64,000 nucleotides of DNA. It comes from Nonomuraea aurantiaca (GTDB taxonomy: Bacteria; Actinomycetota; Actinomycetes; Streptosporangiales; Streptosporangiaceae). The notes below the pieces were generated by a model. That model was not told where the DNA came from. It saw only the letters and a program-made list of their open reading frames with translations, and did no database searches. A program made the translations under genes and the position numbers. The DNA lies in contig NZ_JAIWNB010000001.1 in assembly GCF_020215705.1 (NCBI RefSeq), positions 124,001-188,000 of the forward strand, in the 5' to 3' direction. This document shows positions 54,754 to 63,625 of the stretch, one piece after another (positions within the stretch are counted from its first letter, which is position 1; each line of letters starts with the position of its first letter).

Positions 54754-56144
54754 CCAGAGCGGTCGTCCTCGGCGGCGGCTTCGCGGGAGCGCTGGCCGGC
54801 GCCGTGCTCGCCAGGCACGCGGACGACGTGATCGTGATCGAGGACGATCACTATCCGTCCGGTCCCCGTGCCCGGCGGGGCCTGCCCCAGTCACATCACA
54901 GCCACGTCCTCGTGGCCGGTGGCGCGCGGGCGCTGCAGGAGCTGCTTCCGGGGACGCTCGAAGCGCTCTTCGCGCGCGGCGCCCATCACCGGCGCCTGCC
55001 CGGCGACGCGCTGATCCTCGGCGCGGCGGGGTGGTTCCGGCGGCTGGACACCGGGGCGTACCTCATCTCGTGCAGCCGGGGGCTCCTGGACCAGGTGGTA
55101 CGGCAGCGGGCGCTGGGCGCGGTCTCGACCTGGGCGGGCACGCGGGCGCTCGGCCTGGTGGGGGACGCGCGCCGGGTGACCGGGGTCTCGGTCAGACGCG
55201 AGGGCGCCGCGCCGGAGACGATCGAGGCGGATCTCGTCGTCGACGCGACCGGGCGCAGATCGAAGGCGCCACGGTGGCTGGCCGAGCTCGGCGGGGCGGA
55301 GATCGAGGAGCTGACCGTCTCCTCCGGGCTGGCCTACTCCACCCGGGTCTATCAGGCGCCCGCCGAACTCGCCGGCGAGATTCCGGCCATCATGCTGCAT
55401 CCGCGGCCGGCGAGGGGGCGGCCGGGGCAGGGGGCGACGTTGTTCCCGATCGAGGACGGCCGGTGGATCGTCACCCTGACCGGCACCCGGGGCGGCGAGC
55501 CGCCCGCGGACGAGCGGGGCTTCGCGGACTTCGCGCGCTCGTTGCGTGACCCGATCGTGGCGGACCTCATGGCGGCGGCCACCCCGCTCGGCGGCATCCG
55601 GCCGTACCGCGACACCTCGAACCGGAGAAGGTTCTTCGAACGAGCGCGCCTGCCCGCCGGCTTCGTCGCGATCGGCGACGCGGTCGTCGCGGTGAACCCC
55701 GTTCACTCGCACGGGATGTCGGTCGCCGCGCTGAGCACGCTCCGGCTGGACAGGGAGCTGACCCGGCGCGGGCTCGATCCGGCCGCCGCCCCCGAACTGC
55801 GGGCGGCCATGGCGGCGGAAGCGGAGTCGTCGTGGCGGATGGCGCTCGCCCAGGACGCGGGACCGGCCGGGCGGCGGGAGGCGACCGCGTTCGAGCGCGA
55901 GATTCTCGCCCGCAGGACGCGGGCCCTGCTGAGCAGCCCGGAGCTGGCCGCCGAATTCTTCCGCGCGCAGACCTTGCTGCCCGCACGGGCCGCGAAAGAC
56001 GGACCGGCAGTGGTACGGGCGCTGACGGGAGAACCGGATCCCCTTCTCACGACGCGGGAGGCCGTCATGCAGTACCCCGCGCTGCACGCGTGGTGGGACG
56101 CGCTTACCCGCGTGCGCGGCGGCCGGGAGCCGAGCCTGCGGTGA
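54750..56144 (+). CDS. FAD-dependent oxidoreductase (tailoring hydroxylase-like)
   Basis: A 464-aa flavoprotein. The N-terminal motif is AVVLGGGFAGALAGAVLARH, a mid DATGRRSKAPRWLAELG region corresponds to the DG motif, and GDAVVAVNPVHSHGMSVAAL is the second FAD motif. The fold is that of the UbiH/PHBH and halogenase-like group, but the halogenase Lys and WxWxIP motifs are not seen. It may hydroxylate or dehydrogenate the modified peptide. It is translationally coupled to the PqqD-like gene. The 3' end overlaps the convergent regulator gene by 41 bp, at the meeting point of the two operons. Confidence 0.83.
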   Translation: MTRAVVLGGGFAGALAGAVLARHADDVIVIEDDHYPSGPRARRGLPQSHHSHVLVAGGARALQELLPGTLEALFARGAHHRRLPGDALILGAAGWFRRLDTGAYLISCSRGLLDQVVRQRALGAVSTWAGTRALGLVGDARRVTGVSVRREGAAPETIEADLVVDATGRRSKAPRWLAELGGAEIEELTVSSGLAYSTRVYQAPAELAGEIPAIMLHPRPARGRPGQGATLFPIEDGRWIVTLTGTRGGEPPADERGFADFARSLRDPIVADLMAAATPLGGIRPYRDTSNRRRFFERARLPAGFVAIGDAVVAVNPVHSHGMSVAALSTLRLDRELTRRGLDPAAAPELRAAMAAEAESSWRMALAQDAGPAGRREATAFEREILARRTRALLSSPELAAEFFRAQTLLPARAAKDGPAVVRALTGEPDPLLTTREAVMQYPALHAWWDALTRVRGGREPSLR

Positions 56145-56940
56145 TGAAGCCGGATTCGTACGCGATGCCGACCGCGTGCGCCCGGTTCGCCGCCGACAGC
56201 TTGGTGAGGATGCGCGCCAGGTGCGAACGGACGGTGCCGGTGCCGATGCCGAGCTTCTCGGCGATGCCGGCGTTCGACAGGCCGGCCGCGACCAGCGCCA
56301 GCACCTCGGCCTCGCGGCGGGTGAGTTCGGCGAGCCGGTGATCGACCCTGCTGGTCACCGCGGCGATGCGATCGCGTAGCCGTGTGATCATCGCGCTGGA
56401 GATGAACGTGTGCCCGGCGGCGACCAGGCGGATCGCGGGCACGATCTCCTCGACCAGCGACGCCCGGTGCACGAAACCGCCCGCGCCCCCGCGTAGCGCG
56501 CGCCCGAGCAGCTCCTCGTCCAGCGCTTCGGAGACCACCACCACCCGCATCCCGTTCCTCGCCTGCGCCGCGACGATCCGGGCGAACTCCACGCCGTCAG
56601 CCTGCCGCAGCGCCGCGTTCACCACCGCCACCCTCGGCCGATGCCGGACGACCAGATCGCCCAGCCGGTCGGCGGCGCCGGCCTCGCCCACCACGTAGAT
56701 GCCGTTGCCCATGTGGAGCACGCTCCTGAGCCTGGCGCGCACCACCCGGTCCGGCTCGCCCACGACGACTCGCAGAATGGGCATGGCCTCGCCGGCAGAG
56801 CTCGAGTCAATCGGTTGCGCCACCTGACCACCCGAGTTTGAGCCCGTTTGCTCGACCGGCACACTATGCGCGTCCGCCTCCCGGACAGCCAGAGCAGCGG
56901 CGTTACTCACGTCGGCCGGCCGCATGTGAGAGATACTCAT
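56104..56940 (-). CDS. NarL/LuxR-type regulator with degenerate receiver domain
   Basis: A 278-aa protein. After a variable N-terminus of about 50 residues, a receiver-like domain (LRVVVGEPDRVVRARLRSVL onward) lacks the phosphorylation site: the usual LLD is VVN in RPRVAVVNAALRQADG, the acidic pair is EP, and the switch Lys is Arg (GFVHRAS). The C-terminal LuxR HTH (LTRREAEVLALVAAGLSNAG, then GTGTVRSHLARILTKL) is intact. It therefore probably senses something other than phosphorylation. As the last gene of the YcaO operon, it is the best candidate to bind the shared dyads. ATG 56940 is preferred; a GTG at 57030 would overlap direct repeats. Confidence 0.8.
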   Translation of the reverse strand: MSISHMRPADVSNAAALAVREADAHSVPVEQTGSNSGGQVAQPIDSSSAGEAMPILRVVVGEPDRVVRARLRSVLHMGNGIYVVGEAGAADRLGDLVVRHRPRVAVVNAALRQADGVEFARIVAAQARNGMRVVVVSEALDEELLGRALRGGAGGFVHRASLVEEIVPAIRLVAAGHTFISSAMITRLRDRIAAVTSRVDHRLAELTRREAEVLALVAAGLSNAGIAEKLGIGTGTVRSHLARILTKLSAANRAHAVGIAYESGFITAGSAPGRRARG

Positions 56941-56973
56941 GACTGCCTGTGGTCCGCGTTGTCGGAACGGCAA

Positions 56974-57046
56974 CCGGAGAATCGGCCCTGTTCTCGGGAC
57001 GGCATTCGGAGAATCGGTCGGGGCGGACACCCGGAGAATCGGCCCT
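56974..57046. repeat. Three direct repeats CGGAGAATCGG upstream of the regulator gene
   Basis: Copies start at 56975, 57007 and 57032 (32 and 25 bp apart). The outer two extend to CCGGAGAATCGGCCCT. They fill the gap between the methyltransferase stop and the regulator ATG. Confidence 0.75.
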
Positions 57047-58062
57047 CAGGACGGATCGGCGACGAGGATCCGAATCGCCGAACCCCGCAGCGGCGGCGTG
57101 ACGTCGGCCAGGTGGAACCCGCCGGCCGCGAGCAGGGCGTGGAACTCGGCCCGGCCGCGTTCCCGGCCGCCGGTGTAGACGAGCATGGCGATGTCGCTCA
57201 TGACGACGCCGGCCGCCTCCGGTGTGCCGAGGCCGGCCGGCGTCACCGGTTCCAGCACCAGCAGGCGCCCGCCCGCCGCGATCGAGGCGCGGCAGTTGCG
57301 CAGCAGCGCGGTGCACCGCTGGTCGTCCCAATCGTGCAGGACGCCTTTCAGCAGCATGAGATCGCCTTCGGGCACGGCCTTGAAGAAGTCGCCCACCTGC
57401 CTGGTGCACCGGTCGGCCAGCCCCGCCTGCCTGAACGTTTCAGTGGCGGCGGCCCCGCCGTCGGCGGTGTCGTACAGGATGCCCCGGGCGCCGGGCGTGG
57501 CCGCCAGTACCGCGGCGAGCAGCGCGCCGTTTCCGCCCCCGATGTCGACCACGGTGCGGGCGCCGGTGAAGTCGTACGCCTGGGCGACCTCTGACGCGAC
57601 GCGCTCGGTGCCCTCGCACATGGCCGTGTTGAAGATCTCCGACAGGTCCGGATGGCCGGCCAGGTAGGCGAAGAGCGGCTGGTCGTGCACGTGATCGAAG
57701 GCGGCCGCACCCGTACGCACGCTGTGGGTCAAGGCCCCCCATGCCTGCCAGGTGGCGGGGTCGCCGAGCAGCAGCACGCTGGAGCGCATCGACCAGGGAT
57801 GGTCGGCACACAGCGGCTGACCCAGCTCGGCCAGCGCGAGGTGTCCCGGCGCCACCTCATCGACCACGCCCAGGACCACCAGAGCCCGCGACAGCCGCGC
57901 CAGCGCCCGCGGGTCGGCCCCGATGGCGTGCGCCAGTTTCTCGACCGGCAGCGCACCGGCGGCGAGGGCATCCGGAATGCCCAGGCGGACGGCCGCGTAC
58001 AGGATCTGCGAGGTGGCGTAGCCGAACGCCATCCGGGACAGCTCTCCGTACCCCTTGATCAT
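57046..58062 (-). CDS. SAM-dependent O-methyltransferase (small-molecule type)
   Basis: A 338-aa protein with an N-terminal dimerisation/winged-helix domain (MAFGYATSQILYAAVRLGIP) and a C-terminal class I methyltransferase (ARTVVDIGGGNGALLAAVLA SAM motif, GDFFKAVPEGDLMLLKGVLHDWDD with the catalytic His-Asp). This is the Methyltransf_2 family of polyketide and phenolic O-methyltransferases. In a RiPP cluster it could methylate a hydroxyl made by the P450 or flavoprotein, for example on Trp79 (inference). The ATG at 58062 overlaps the P450 stop (ATGA). The longer frame upstream is rejected. Confidence 0.88.
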   Translation of the reverse strand: MIKGYGELSRMAFGYATSQILYAAVRLGIPDALAAGALPVEKLAHAIGADPRALARLSRALVVLGVVDEVAPGHLALAELGQPLCADHPWSMRSSVLLLGDPATWQAWGALTHSVRTGAAAFDHVHDQPLFAYLAGHPDLSEIFNTAMCEGTERVASEVAQAYDFTGARTVVDIGGGNGALLAAVLAATPGARGILYDTADGGAAATETFRQAGLADRCTRQVGDFFKAVPEGDLMLLKGVLHDWDDQRCTALLRNCRASIAAGGRLLVLEPVTPAGLGTPEAAGVVMSDIAMLVYTGGRERGRAEFHALLAAGGFHLADVTPPLRGSAIRILVADPS

Positions 58063-59273
58063 GAGCTCATCTCCAACAGCAGCGGCAGGCGGCGGACACC
58101 ATGCAGGAACAGGTCCGGCGTCCACTCCAGGTCGGCCGGGTCGACGGCCAGGGCGAGGCCGGGGAAACGGCGCACCAGCGCGCCGATGGCGGCCCTGGCC
58201 TGCAGCCGGGCCAGCGCGGCGCCGAGGCAGAAGTGGATGCCGTGGCCGAAGCCCAGGTGCCGGTTCGGGGTGCGGCCGATGTCGAAGACATCCGGCCGGT
58301 GGAACACCGCCGGGTCGCGGTTGGCGGCCAGCAGCACCGGCACGACGATGTCACCGCGGGGGATCACCGAGGGGCCGATGTCCACGTCCGCCAGCGCGAA
58401 CAGCGGCCGTGAGTGCCCGACCGGGCCGTTGAAGCGCAGCACCTCCTCCACCGCGGAGTCGATCAGCTGGGGACGGGCGCGGAGGCGTTCGAGCTGGTCA
58501 GGGTGGCGCAGGAGCTCCAGCACTCCGTTGCCGATGAGGTTGACCGTCGTCTCGTCTCCGGCCAGCAGCAACTGGAACACGCTGGACACCAGCTCGGCGC
58601 GCGTGATCTCCGTCGACCGGACGAGCTGGGAGAGCAGGTCCGCGCCCGGGCGGGCCCGGCGCTCGTCGAGCTGCTCGTTGACGTAGGCGACGAACGCGAT
58701 TCCGGTACGGCGCACCAGCGCCGCGTCCCGGCTGCGCAGCATGTCGTCGCTCCATCCGCGCAGCCGGCCCCGGTCGCCGATCGGGAAGCCGATCAGCTCC
58801 GCGACGATCAGGAACGGCAGCGGCAGGGCCAGGACCTCGATCAGGTCGGCCCCGTCCCCGGCGGCCGCCAGGTCGTCGATCAGCTCGCCGACGACCTGAT
58901 GGATACGCCGTTCCAGCGCCGCCACCGTCCGGGGTCCGAACGCGGGCGCCATCAGCCGCCGCAGCCGGGTGTGGTCGGGCGGGTCGAGGTTGAACATGTT
59001 CCGCCGCACCGTCGCCAGCGGGTCGTTCTCCCACCGGCGGTGAAAGGCGGCCAGTTCGGCGGGCAGCCGGTCGAGTTGCCGCCCGATGTCCGGGTGGTGG
59101 AGCGCGCGCTGCACGTCGGCGTACCGGGTCAGGTACCAGGACACGCGACCGCTCGCCGGGGCGTGGCGGTAGACCGGCGCCCGCTCGCGCATGCGGTGGA
59201 AGAGCGGGTGCGGGTCCCGGCGGTGCTGCGAGCCGGTCGGGTCGAACGTCTGCTCAAGCCCGGTCGCGCTCAT
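58059..59273 (-). CDS. Cytochrome P450 of the RiPP cluster
   Basis: A 404-aa soluble P450. The I helix is LLLAGDETTVNLIGN, the K helix is EEVLRFNGPVG, and the heme loop is FGHGIHFCLGAALAR with the Cys ligand. It is of the CYP107/CYP105 tailoring type, unlike the two lipid-type P450s elsewhere in this window. It probably hydroxylates or crosslinks the peptide. The start overlaps the TfuA stop by ATGA and the stop overlaps the methyltransferase start, so four genes here are translated as a coupled block. No dedicated ferredoxin is seen nearby. Confidence 0.9.
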   Translation of the reverse strand: MSATGLEQTFDPTGSQHRRDPHPLFHRMRERAPVYRHAPASGRVSWYLTRYADVQRALHHPDIGRQLDRLPAELAAFHRRWENDPLATVRRNMFNLDPPDHTRLRRLMAPAFGPRTVAALERRIHQVVGELIDDLAAAGDGADLIEVLALPLPFLIVAELIGFPIGDRGRLRGWSDDMLRSRDAALVRRTGIAFVAYVNEQLDERRARPGADLLSQLVRSTEITRAELVSSVFQLLLAGDETTVNLIGNGVLELLRHPDQLERLRARPQLIDSAVEEVLRFNGPVGHSRPLFALADVDIGPSVIPRGDIVVPVLLAANRDPAVFHRPDVFDIGRTPNRHLGFGHGIHFCLGAALARLQARAAIGALVRRFPGLALAVDPADLEWTPDLFLHGVRRLPLLLEMSS

Positions 59274-60598
59274 CGCCCCTTGGCCTTGCGCACATCCAGG
59301 GCGAAGAACCTGGCGGCGGTCTGTCCCAGGTCCGCCATGCTGAGGAACCCGCGCCGCGCCAGCTCGACCTCGGCGGTCGTTCCCGGGCCGTTCCAGTGGC
59401 GGGAGAAGATCCGTCCGCAGATCGCCGGCGCCGGGACGACCACCCGGCCGCGGGTCTGTTCCGCGATCTCATCGGCGCGGGCGACGAGGTCGGACCACTC
59501 GGGCCAGCGGCTCGATTCCCGGATCCGCTCCAGGACGATCGGCCGCCAATCCGCCGACTGCCAGACGGGCCACACCCGCACCATGACCAGGCGGAGCTGC
59601 TCGGCGACGGGCAGGGTGGCCCGCTCCGTCTCCGACAGCCACGGCGCGAGGACGTGCGGCAGGCCGGCCTGGTCATCGACACCGAGCCTGGCGCGGGTGT
59701 ACGCCTCCAGCCCCAGGCCCCGCCCGGCGGCGAAGTCCGCCAGAAGGCCGGTCAGGACCTCCTCGTGCAGCCCCGGGTAGTCCTGACCGAACAGCCGCGC
59801 CGCGTCCAGGACGTCGAGATCGGACATCCACCTGCCCGGCGCGTACTCCCGCATCGACCGCCAGGCCAGCGCCTCATAGTGGGTGATGCCCGTCAGAGCC
59901 ACCTCGGCCGCCCACGTGTCGGGCGCTTCGGCATGGTGCCCGCCCACGGCTCTCAGAGCGGCCATCGCGTCCAGCCGCTTCAGGTCCCACTCACCCGTCC
60001 CGATCCTGCGCTCCAGCGTGCTCAGCGCGTCGCCGGCGTCCGGGCCCAGGGCCTCTTCCAGCTCCCGCCAGGTCCGGTGTACGAAGGGCCGGGCCCTCGC
60101 CGCCTCGACGATCCGCTCGCCGGCCGCCGCCGGGACCAGGCCGCTCTTGGCGCCCTCCTGGCAGCCGTAGCGGATGTTGACCATGGCCACCGTGCCGGTG
60201 GGGTATCCGCGTTCCGCCGGCCCGTGCAGGACCGCCACCTCGTCATCCCCATCGACCTCGCCGCTCGCGTACATGTGGAAGACGGATCCGACGCCCCGCA
60301 TCCCGTACGGGCTCAGCTCCGCCGCCCGCAGCGCCCCCATGCTCGCCGCCCCGATGACGTTCACGCCTTCGTTGAGCAGCCAGAGAATCTCCTTGTGGCC
60401 CACGGACAGCCGCTCCCGGTAGTACCCGTCGATGATGACGGCGGTGTCGTCCCGGCCCCACTCCTCCCGGAGAAGATCGCCCCGGGCCACGGGCGGCCGC
60501 GCCTGTGCGCCGGGAAGCACGGCGCGGACCTCGTCTTGCGAGATCGTCGGCCCGGCGTAGACGACGGTCTTCTGGCGGCTGGTCTTCTGGCGGCTCAC
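59270..60598 (-). CDS. TfuA-like protein (YcaO partner)
   Basis: A 442-aa protein. The first 220 residues carry the TfuA core: VVYAGPTIS, VIIDGYYRERLSVGHKEILW, NVIGAASMGALRAAELSPYG and GDDEVAVLHGPAE. The C-terminal half is a family-specific extension. TfuA works with YcaO to deliver sulfur and install backbone thioamides (thioviridamide group, methyl-coenzyme M reductase thioglycine). The two genes are adjacent and overlap by 1 nt (TAGTG), with GGAGGTG just upstream, so a TfuA-YcaO pair is strongly supported. The N-terminus has an exact duplication, SRQKTSRQKT, from a 15-nt repeat. Confidence 0.92.
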   Translation of the reverse strand: MSRQKTSRQKTVVYAGPTISQDEVRAVLPGAQARPPVARGDLLREEWGRDDTAVIIDGYYRERLSVGHKEILWLLNEGVNVIGAASMGALRAAELSPYGMRGVGSVFHMYASGEVDGDDEVAVLHGPAERGYPTGTVAMVNIRYGCQEGAKSGLVPAAAGERIVEAARARPFVHRTWRELEEALGPDAGDALSTLERRIGTGEWDLKRLDAMAALRAVGGHHAEAPDTWAAEVALTGITHYEALAWRSMREYAPGRWMSDLDVLDAARLFGQDYPGLHEEVLTGLLADFAAGRGLGLEAYTRARLGVDDQAGLPHVLAPWLSETERATLPVAEQLRLVMVRVWPVWQSADWRPIVLERIRESSRWPEWSDLVARADEIAEQTRGRVVVPAPAICGRIFSRHWNGPGTTAEVELARRGFLSMADLGQTAARFFALDVRKAKGR

Positions 60599-61755
60599 TA
60601 GAACACCTCCGGGGTGACGCGGCTGCCCGGCGCCACCACTCTGACCACCGGGACGCCGATCTCGTCCCTCGTCAGATCGACGACGAGCGGGGCGGCGGAG
60701 AACGCGGCCGCGGCCCGGCCGACCACGTCCGCCAGATCATCGACCAGGCTCTGGTGAGCCGTCAGCTTCGGGATCGCCTCACCGGTGTCCGTCGCGGGCA
60801 CGGGCCGGTGCCGCGCGCCGTCGTGGACGCCCGGATGGAGGTCGTCTCTCGCGCCCGAGATGTAGCCGAGCCTGGCCTGCGCGGCCTCGGTGACGGCACG
60901 GGTGAGCGCTATCTCCGAGCCGAGGTGGCAGCCGAATCCCATGAACGCCGGTGGATAGTCGTCGCAGGAGATCCGGGCGAGGAAGCACGGCAGCCCGGTG
61001 GGCGACGGCAGGGACCTCACCTCGAGACCGACCCGGGCCCGCGTGAGCAGCCCGCACAGCTCGTCGACGACCGGCGACCCCAGCGTCCCCGGGTCGACGA
61101 GGACGCCCTTGTCGCCGCCGGCCATCGCGGTGGTCACGGCGTCCCGCTCGATCACCTCGTACAGCGCGTGCAGGACGGCCTCGACCAGCGTGTTCCCGCT
61201 GGCCAGGCCGTTCGTCGACTCGAAGAACACCGGCGGGTTCCAGCCGCTCTTGCGCAGGAGGGAGAATCCCACCGATTCCTTGGGCACCAGCCGCTCCGAC
61301 CCGTCGACCAGCGACCGGCCGACGACCCAGTCCAGCGGCAGCCCGTCGTGCAGCACGGTCGGCGGGGAGAGCGGCAGGTCACGGACGTCATAGCCGAGTT
61401 GCCCGCCGACCTCGCGAGGGGAGGCCGTCGTCACCGGCGTCATGGGTTGCTCGGCATGCCAGAGCTCGACGGCCTCCATCATCGCGGACAGCCTCGCCAG
61501 CTCGGGCGTGATTCCCTTCCCCTGAGACACGGCGAGCGTCCGGGAAGTCGGCCTGATCGCCTGAAAAGTCGGGATGCCGATGGTGTCCAGCCGGGTGATG
61601 TCCGCGACCCTGGTGATCCCGACCATCCGGGCCGCACGGCCGGCCATCTCCAGCGTGGCCGTCGGGTCGTGAGCTCTGTCCGTGCCCGGCAGCCGGACCT
61701 TGGACCGGTCGGACCGCGAGAGAAGCCACGAGAGAGAGGAGTTGTCTGTCCGCAT
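60598..61755 (-). CDS. YcaO-domain protein (thioamidation/azoline type)
   Basis: A 385-aa YcaO protein. ATP/Mg-binding residues are visible in LSAMMEAVELWHAE (Glu94, Glu97), STNGLASG, ALYEVIERDAV (Glu200, Glu203, Asp205) and ALTRAVTEAAQARL. The C-terminus (SRVTPEVF) lacks the proline-rich tail usual for azoline-forming cyclodehydratases, and no E1-like/ocin-ThiF partner gene is visible. Together with TfuA this favours backbone thioamide formation over azoline formation, but an azoline role on Cys74 or Cys76 cannot be excluded. ATG follows CAGGGGACG, 21 bp after the permease stop. Confidence 0.93.
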   Translation of the reverse strand: MRTDNSSLSWLLSRSDRSKVRLPGTDRAHDPTATLEMAGRAARMVGITRVADITRLDTIGIPTFQAIRPTSRTLAVSQGKGITPELARLSAMMEAVELWHAEQPMTPVTTASPREVGGQLGYDVRDLPLSPPTVLHDGLPLDWVVGRSLVDGSERLVPKESVGFSLLRKSGWNPPVFFESTNGLASGNTLVEAVLHALYEVIERDAVTTAMAGGDKGVLVDPGTLGSPVVDELCGLLTRARVGLEVRSLPSPTGLPCFLARISCDDYPPAFMGFGCHLGSEIALTRAVTEAAQARLGYISGARDDLHPGVHDGARHRPVPATDTGEAIPKLTAHQSLVDDLADVVGRAAAAFSAAPLVVDLTRDEIGVPVVRVVAPGSRVTPEVF

Positions 61756-61776
61756 CGTCCCCTGCCCTTGACGAGT

Positions 61777-62589
61777 TCAGATGTTGCGAGCGCGCTTGAT
61801 CAGGGCCCGGCCGCCCACGGTGTAGCTGATGGCCGCCAGGACGGCCAAAACCAGCAGGTCCAGCCACGCGTCGGCGAAACCGAAGAACGCGGCGTTGCGC
61901 ATGCCGTCGATCGCGTACGTCAGCGGGTTGATCATCGCTACCCACTGCAGCACGGTGGGCATGCTGTCGATCGGGTAGAGCGACGGGGCGCTGAACACGA
62001 GCACGGGGATCGACACGTTCGACAGCAGCATGAAGACCTGGTAGTCGGTGATCAAGATCGCCGTCGCCAGATACAGCCCGTTGAAGGCCAGGGCGGCCAG
62101 CGTGAGCGTCGACAGCAGGCCGACCCAGGCTTGCAGGTCGAACGGCAACGCGAAGATGAGCACCGCCACGCCCAGGGCCAGCAGCGCCTGTCCCAGCACC
62201 AGCGACACGCCCGCGATCACCTTGCCGAGCAGGAACCGCGACCTGCGCAGCGGGTAGGACCACAGCTGTGTCGCCGCGCCGCTCATCTCCTCCTGGAACA
62301 CCGCCATGCCGGACGTTCCCGCCGCGCTGACCACCGACATCGCCAGCGTCATGGGCAGCAGGAAGATCGTGAACGGCACGTCGACGCCCTTGTAGTGGAC
62401 GACTCTGAGGAGGTTGCCCAGGGAGGTGTTCACGAGCAGCAGGTAGATCAGCATCGGGGCCAGGCCGAGGATGAGATACACCCGGTTGCGGGCGAGCAGC
62501 GCGTACTCGCGGTAGAGCACCGCGGACAGGTCGGCCGCCTTCGGGGTCCCGGTCGGAGGAGTGTTGTCGAATGCCAGCTTGGCGGCCAC
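61777..62589 (-). CDS. ABC-2 type transporter permease
   Basis: A 270-aa permease with six predicted helices (LILGLAPMLIYLLLV, IFLLPMTLAMSVVSAAGTSG, VSLVLGQALLALGVAVLIFA, TLTLAALAFNGLYLATAILI, VFMLLSNVSIPVLVFSAP, LDLLVLAVLAAISYTVG) and the ABC-2 signature around NPLTYAIDGMRN. The GTG start has AGGGG upstream. With the ATPase gene it forms an exporter (DrrA/DrrB type), likely for product export or self-resistance. Confidence 0.88.
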   Translation of the reverse strand: MAAKLAFDNTPPTGTPKAADLSAVLYREYALLARNRVYLILGLAPMLIYLLLVNTSLGNLLRVVHYKGVDVPFTIFLLPMTLAMSVVSAAGTSGMAVFQEEMSGAATQLWSYPLRRSRFLLGKVIAGVSLVLGQALLALGVAVLIFALPFDLQAWVGLLSTLTLAALAFNGLYLATAILITDYQVFMLLSNVSIPVLVFSAPSLYPIDSMPTVLQWVAMINPLTYAIDGMRNAAFFGFADAWLDLLVLAVLAAISYTVGGRALIKRARNI

Positions 62590-62629
62590 ATTTATCCCCT
62601 TTTGTCCTCTTTTCGGGCCCTTTTGCTGG

Positions 62630-63586
62630 TCAGTCCTCGGTCTCCGTCATCCGGAGGAACACCTGCTCCAGCGAGTCCGTGACGGTCGAGACGCCGGAGA
62701 TCGCGACGCCGTGGTCCAGGCAGTGCCGCGACAGCTCCGGCAGCACCTCCCGCGCTCGCGCGCCGTGGATGCGGACGTCGGACTCCTCGGTCGTGGCCGT
62801 GAGCCCGGCCAGCTCCGCCCAGGCCGCCACCACCAGGCCGGCGGCGGGATCATCGAGGGTCACCAGCAAGTGGGTGGTGCCGAACTCCTCGACGAGTTCG
62901 CGCGGTTTGGCGAAGCGCAGCACCCGTCCGTGGTCGATGACCATCACGCGCTGGCTGTTGCGTTCCAGCTCGTCGATGTGGTGGCTGGTCCACAGCACGG
63001 TCACGCCGTGCTCCTCGCGCAGCCAGGTCACGAAACGCTCGATGTGCCGCCGCCCCACCACGTCCAGTCCCGCGGATGGCTCGTCGAGGATCAGCAGTCG
63101 CGGAATGGTGAGCAACGCCCGTACCAGCTGCAACCGCTGCCGCTGACCGCCCGACAGCTGGAAGCAGAATCGCGGCAGCGACTCCGTCAAGCCGAGGAAC
63201 TCCGCCAGTTCGAGCGCCCACGGCCGCACGGCACGCCACTTCAGACCGCGGAACCGGGCGGCGATCCGCAGGTTGTCGAGCGCCGGCAGCATCATGTCGA
63301 ACGGGCCTGACTGGTGCATCGCCCCGATGCCGCTCTTGGCGGCGACCGGCTGGCGCACCGGATCGGCGTCGAAGACGCGGACCTGGCCGGAGGTAGGGGT
63401 GGTGACCCCGCAGATCATTTTGATCAGGGTCGTCTTCCCGGCGCCGTTGGGCCCCAGGAGCCCGATGGTCTCTCCCCGCGCGATCTCGAACGAGACATCG
63501 TCCACCGCCGGTCTCTCGCTGCGCCGATAGCGTTTGGTCAGCCCCACGGCCGTCACCACATCGCTCGACACGGCACCACCCTTCAC
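62630..63586 (-). CDS. ABC transporter ATP-binding protein
   Basis: A 318-aa ATPase of the DrrA type. Walker A is LLGPNGAGKTTLIKM, the Q-loop is GAMHQ, the signature is FQLSGGQRQRLQLV, Walker B is LLILDEPSAGLD and the switch His is in TSHHIDELE. A C-terminal regulatory domain of about 90 residues follows. It powers the adjacent permease. The GTG at 63586 (GGTGGAG 6 nt upstream) or the GTG at 63571 (AGGGTGG upstream) are equally possible starts; the open frame further upstream is the promoter block. It is the first gene of the YcaO operon. Confidence 0.9.
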   Translation of the reverse strand: MKGGAVSSDVVTAVGLTKRYRRSERPAVDDVSFEIARGETIGLLGPNGAGKTTLIKMICGVTTPTSGQVRVFDADPVRQPVAAKSGIGAMHQSGPFDMMLPALDNLRIAARFRGLKWRAVRPWALELAEFLGLTESLPRFCFQLSGGQRQRLQLVRALLTIPRLLILDEPSAGLDVVGRRHIERFVTWLREEHGVTVLWTSHHIDELERNSQRVMVIDHGRVLRFAKPRELVEEFGTTHLLVTLDDPAAGLVVAAWAELAGLTATTEESDVRIHGARAREVLPELSRHCLDHGVAISGVSTVTDSLEQVFLRMTETED

Positions 63587-63625
63587 TTCCCGCTCCACCA
63601 AACGTGCAGGTTGCCGGCTGCTGGA

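Noticed and set aside
54750..56144. Flavin-dependent halogenase for the cluster FAD enzyme
   Set aside because: The GxGxxG motif is present, but the WxWxIP motif and the active-site Lys region of tryptophan halogenases are not visible.
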